Origin: Pseudahrensia aquimaris
GTDB lineage: Bacteria; Pseudomonadota; Alphaproteobacteria; Rhizobiales; Rhizobiaceae
DNA: 64,000 bases
NCBI RefSeq assembly: GCF_042676045.1
Contig: NZ_JBHTJV010000005.1
Span: 1 to 64,000 of the forward strand
Direction of reading: 5' to 3'
Numbering within the stretch: position 1 is the stretch's first letter; every line of letters begins with the position of its first letter. A program made the position numbers and the translations under genes. The notes under the pieces are model-generated. The model was not told the DNA's origin and made no database searches. It saw only the letters and a program-made list of their open reading frames with translations. Below are positions 61,882-64,000 of the stretch, piece by piece.

Positions 61882-64000
61882 ATGGCTGGCAAATGGGATT
61901 TCTGGATTGACCGCGGCGGCACATTCACCGACCTCGTAGGCCGTGCGCCCGATGGTTCTCTGCACCCTTACAAGCTGCTGTCAGAAAACCCTGAATCCTA
62001 CAAAGATGCCGCAATCGAAGGCATCCGTCAGATCATGGGCGTTCCGTCAGGCGCGCCGATTCCCGGCGATCAGGTTGGCGCGGTAAAGATGGGCACAACC
62101 GTCGCCACCAACGCTTTGCTGGAACGCAAAGGCGACGCGACCGCCCTGCTCATTTCCAAAGGCTTCGGCGACATGCTGCGCATTGGCTATCAGGCACGGC
62201 CCGATATTTTCGCCAAGCAGATCATCAAGCCCGAACAACTCTACCTCGACAGCTACGAGATTTCAGAGCGCGTGCTGCAAGACGGCACCGTGGAATTGGA
62301 ATTGGACGAGGAACAAGTCCGCTCAACGCTTAAAGACATCAAAGCCACTGGCATCGAGGCCATAGCCATCGTCTTCATGCATGCGTGGAAATTCCCTGCG
62401 CACGAACAACGCGCCGCTGCCATTGCCCGCGAAATCGGCTTTGGCCAAGTCTCCGTCAGCCATGAAGTTTCTGCCCTCGCTAAAATCGTCGGACGCGGCG
62501 ATACAACCGTTGTCGACGCCTACCTCTCCCCCATCCTGTCGCGCTACGTGCAGCAAGTGTCCAGCGAATTGGGCGAAGACGGTGCGGGCAACAAACCTCG
62601 CCTGATGTTCATGCAATCCTCCGGCGGCCTTACGGCAGCGGACCTTTTCGCCGGCAAAGACGCCATCCTTTCCGGCCCCGCGGGCGGTGTGGTGGGCGCG
62701 GTGGAAACGTCCGCTCTGGCAGGTCACCACAAAGTCATCGGCTTCGACATGGGCGGCACGTCAACAGACGTCTCCCACTATGACGGCGAATACGAACGCG
62801 CGTTCGAGACCGAAGTGGCAGGCGTTCGAATGCGTGCGCCGATGATGCGCATACACACGGTCGCCGCTGGCGGCGGCTCGATCCTGTTTTACGAAGACGG
62901 ACGCTTCCGCGTTGGCCCGGAATCCGCTGGTGCCAACCCCGGCCCCGCGGCCTACCGCCGTGGTGGACCGCTGGCAGTCACCGATGCAAATGTCATGGTC
63001 GGCAAATTGAAGGCGGAAAACTTCCCTGCCATATTCGGCCCCAACCAGAACGAGCAGCTCGACACCGAAGTCGTGCGCAAGAAATTCACCGCTTTGGCGG
63101 AGGAAATCGGTAAAGGCCAAACGCCGGAAGAAGTGGCCGACGGTTTCCTGCGTATTGCGGTGGAAAACATGGCCAACGCCATCAAGAAAATTTCGGTCCA
63201 GCGCGGCTATGATGTGACAGAATACGCGCTCACCTGTTTCGGCGGCGCGGGCGGGCAGCATGCTTGTGCGGTGGCGGATAATCTCGGCATGGAAACGGTC
63301 GTCATCCATCCCTTCTCCGGCATCTTGTCCGCTTACGGCATGGGCTTGGCCGATATCCGCGCCAGCCGCTCCCAAGCCATTATCCAACCGCTCGACGCAG
63401 ACGGTTTGGCGAAGATTGAATCGCTGGAATCTCAACTCGCCAAAGACGTGGCCAACGAAGTCGAAGGCCAAGGCGTGCCTCTATCCGAAATCGACGTCAT
63501 CACCCGCGTTCACCTGCGCTATGATGGCACCGACACGCCCATTGTGGTGACGCGTGGCACGGAAGCGGAAATGCGCGAGGCCTTTGCCGCCTCTCACAAA
63601 AAGCAATTCGGCTTCACCTTCGACAAACCGCTCATCATCGAAGCGCTGGAACTTGAGGCTGTCGGTGGCGGTGCAAAGGTGACCGAGCCGGAAGCGACGC
63701 TCGACGAAATCGAGCGCTCCGCCTCCCACAAGACGCCGATCTTCACATCCGGCCAAAGTGTGGAAGCTGGCGTGTTCAGCCGCCGCGACCTCGCGCCCGG
63801 CAACCGCATTCTCGGACCCGCTCTGATCATCGAGGACCACCAAACCATCGTCGTTGAACCGGGCTGGGAAGCGGCGATCAACGCCCGCGACCACATCATC
63901 CTCACCCGCATCACGCCCCTGCCCCGCATGGCGGCTATCGGCACGGGCGCGGATGGCGAAGGGGCAGACCCCGTGCTGCTGGAAGTGTTCAACAACTTGT
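61882..64000 (+). CDS. Hydantoinase A / 5-oxoprolinase family protein (cut by window edge)
   Basis: The frame is open from the ATG at 61882 to the end of the window (706 codons) with no stop, so the gene continues outside. GGGAG precedes the start. The N-terminus W-I-D-R-G-G-T-F-T-D-L-V is the Hydant_A_N opening; the Hydantoinase_A part follows, with G-F-D-M-G-G-T-S-T-D-V-S and F-G-G-A-G-G-Q-H-A-C. The F-G-G-A-G-G-Q-H-A and S-A-Y-G-M segments are typical of ATP-dependent 5-oxoprolinases (about 1200 residues, HyuA and HyuB fused). If so, it converts 5-oxoproline to glutamate. N-methylhydantoinase or acetone-carboxylase relatives cannot be excluded from this half. Confidence 0.85.
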   Translation, partial: MAGKWDFWIDRGGTFTDLVGRAPDGSLHPYKLLSENPESYKDAAIEGIRQIMGVPSGAPIPGDQVGAVKMGTTVATNALLERKGDATALLISKGFGDMLRIGYQARPDIFAKQIIKPEQLYLDSYEISERVLQDGTVELELDEEQVRSTLKDIKATGIEAIAIVFMHAWKFPAHEQRAAAIAREIGFGQVSVSHEVSALAKIVGRGDTTVVDAYLSPILSRYVQQVSSELGEDGAGNKPRLMFMQSSGGLTAADLFAGKDAILSGPAGGVVGAVETSALAGHHKVIGFDMGGTSTDVSHYDGEYERAFETEVAGVRMRAPMMRIHTVAAGGGSILFYEDGRFRVGPESAGANPGPAAYRRGGPLAVTDANVMVGKLKAENFPAIFGPNQNEQLDTEVVRKKFTALAEEIGKGQTPEEVADGFLRIAVENMANAIKKISVQRGYDVTEYALTCFGGAGGQHACAVADNLGMETVVIHPFSGILSAYGMGLADIRASRSQAIIQPLDADGLAKIESLESQLAKDVANEVEGQGVPLSEIDVITRVHLRYDGTDTPIVVTRGTEAEMREAFAASHKKQFGFTFDKPLIIEALELEAVGGGAKVTEPEATLDEIERSASHKTPIFTSGQSVEAGVFSRRDLAPGNRILGPALIIEDHQTIVVEPGWEAAINARDHIILTRITPLPRMAAIGTGADGEGADPVLLEVFNNL

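Overview
This 64 kb window looks like chromosomal DNA of an alphaproteobacterium of the order Hyphomicrobiales (Rhizobiales), probably a marine or free-living lineage. The evidence is gene order: rnd-lptC-lptA-lptB-rpoN-hpf-ptsN, the division and cell-wall block ligA-recN-bamD-lpxC-ftsZ-ftsA-ftsQ-ddl ... murB-murC-murG-ftsW-murD-mraY-murF-murE-ftsI-ftsL-rsmH, then rnpB, lytic transglycosylases, an AmpD-type amidase and a DjlA-type co-chaperone. Alphaproteobacterial features include a CtrA-type motif, clustered GANTC (CcrM) sites, a DUF1127 protein and a DUF1150 protein. The genus cannot be fixed from the sequence alone.

Layout. 1-3.8 kb is accessory: the right end of an IS3-family element, a large RTX-type secreted protein and a divergent membrane-bound LytTR regulator with a two-repeat candidate operator. 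3.9-9.6 kb is the LPS-transport, sigma-54, ribosome-hibernation and nitrogen-PTS block. 9.6-16 kb holds a DUF1150 gene and then the most interesting locus: a processive GT2 glycan synthase, an Alg44-like membrane fusion protein whose N-terminal domain is receiver-like instead of PilZ, a TolC-like outer-membrane lipoprotein and, divergently, a nucleotide-sugar dehydrogenase. Together these read as a compact synthase-dependent exopolysaccharide system with an unusual regulatory input. 16-25 kb carries a cold-shock protein, a universal stress protein, an SsuABC/TauABC-like transporter, malate synthase G, a CPA1 Na+/H+ antiporter with a TrkA-like domain, prmA and a DUF1127 gene. 25-28 kb has Xaa-Pro aminopeptidase and an AzlCD exporter pair.

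28-55 kb is the dcw-type cluster, almost all on the minus strand and tightly packed with many 4-bp ATGA/GTGA overlaps. It makes the peptidoglycan precursors (MurB-G, MraY, Ddl), the divisome (FtsZ, A, Q, W, I, L) and associated envelope functions (LpxC, BamD). It is interrupted between ddl and murB by a NicO nickel/cobalt exporter and its DUF1007 partner. mraZ, normally upstream of rsmH, is absent; RNase P RNA sits there instead. 55-59 kb continues with envelope genes. 59-64 kb has a DMT exporter, a methyltransferase, an aldo/keto reductase and the start of a hydantoinase/5-oxoprolinase gene that runs off the window.

No tRNA, 5S/16S/23S rRNA, CRISPR array or prophage was seen. Starts were chosen from ribosome-binding sites, overlap geometry and family length; TTG or GTG starts are noted where they decide the call.
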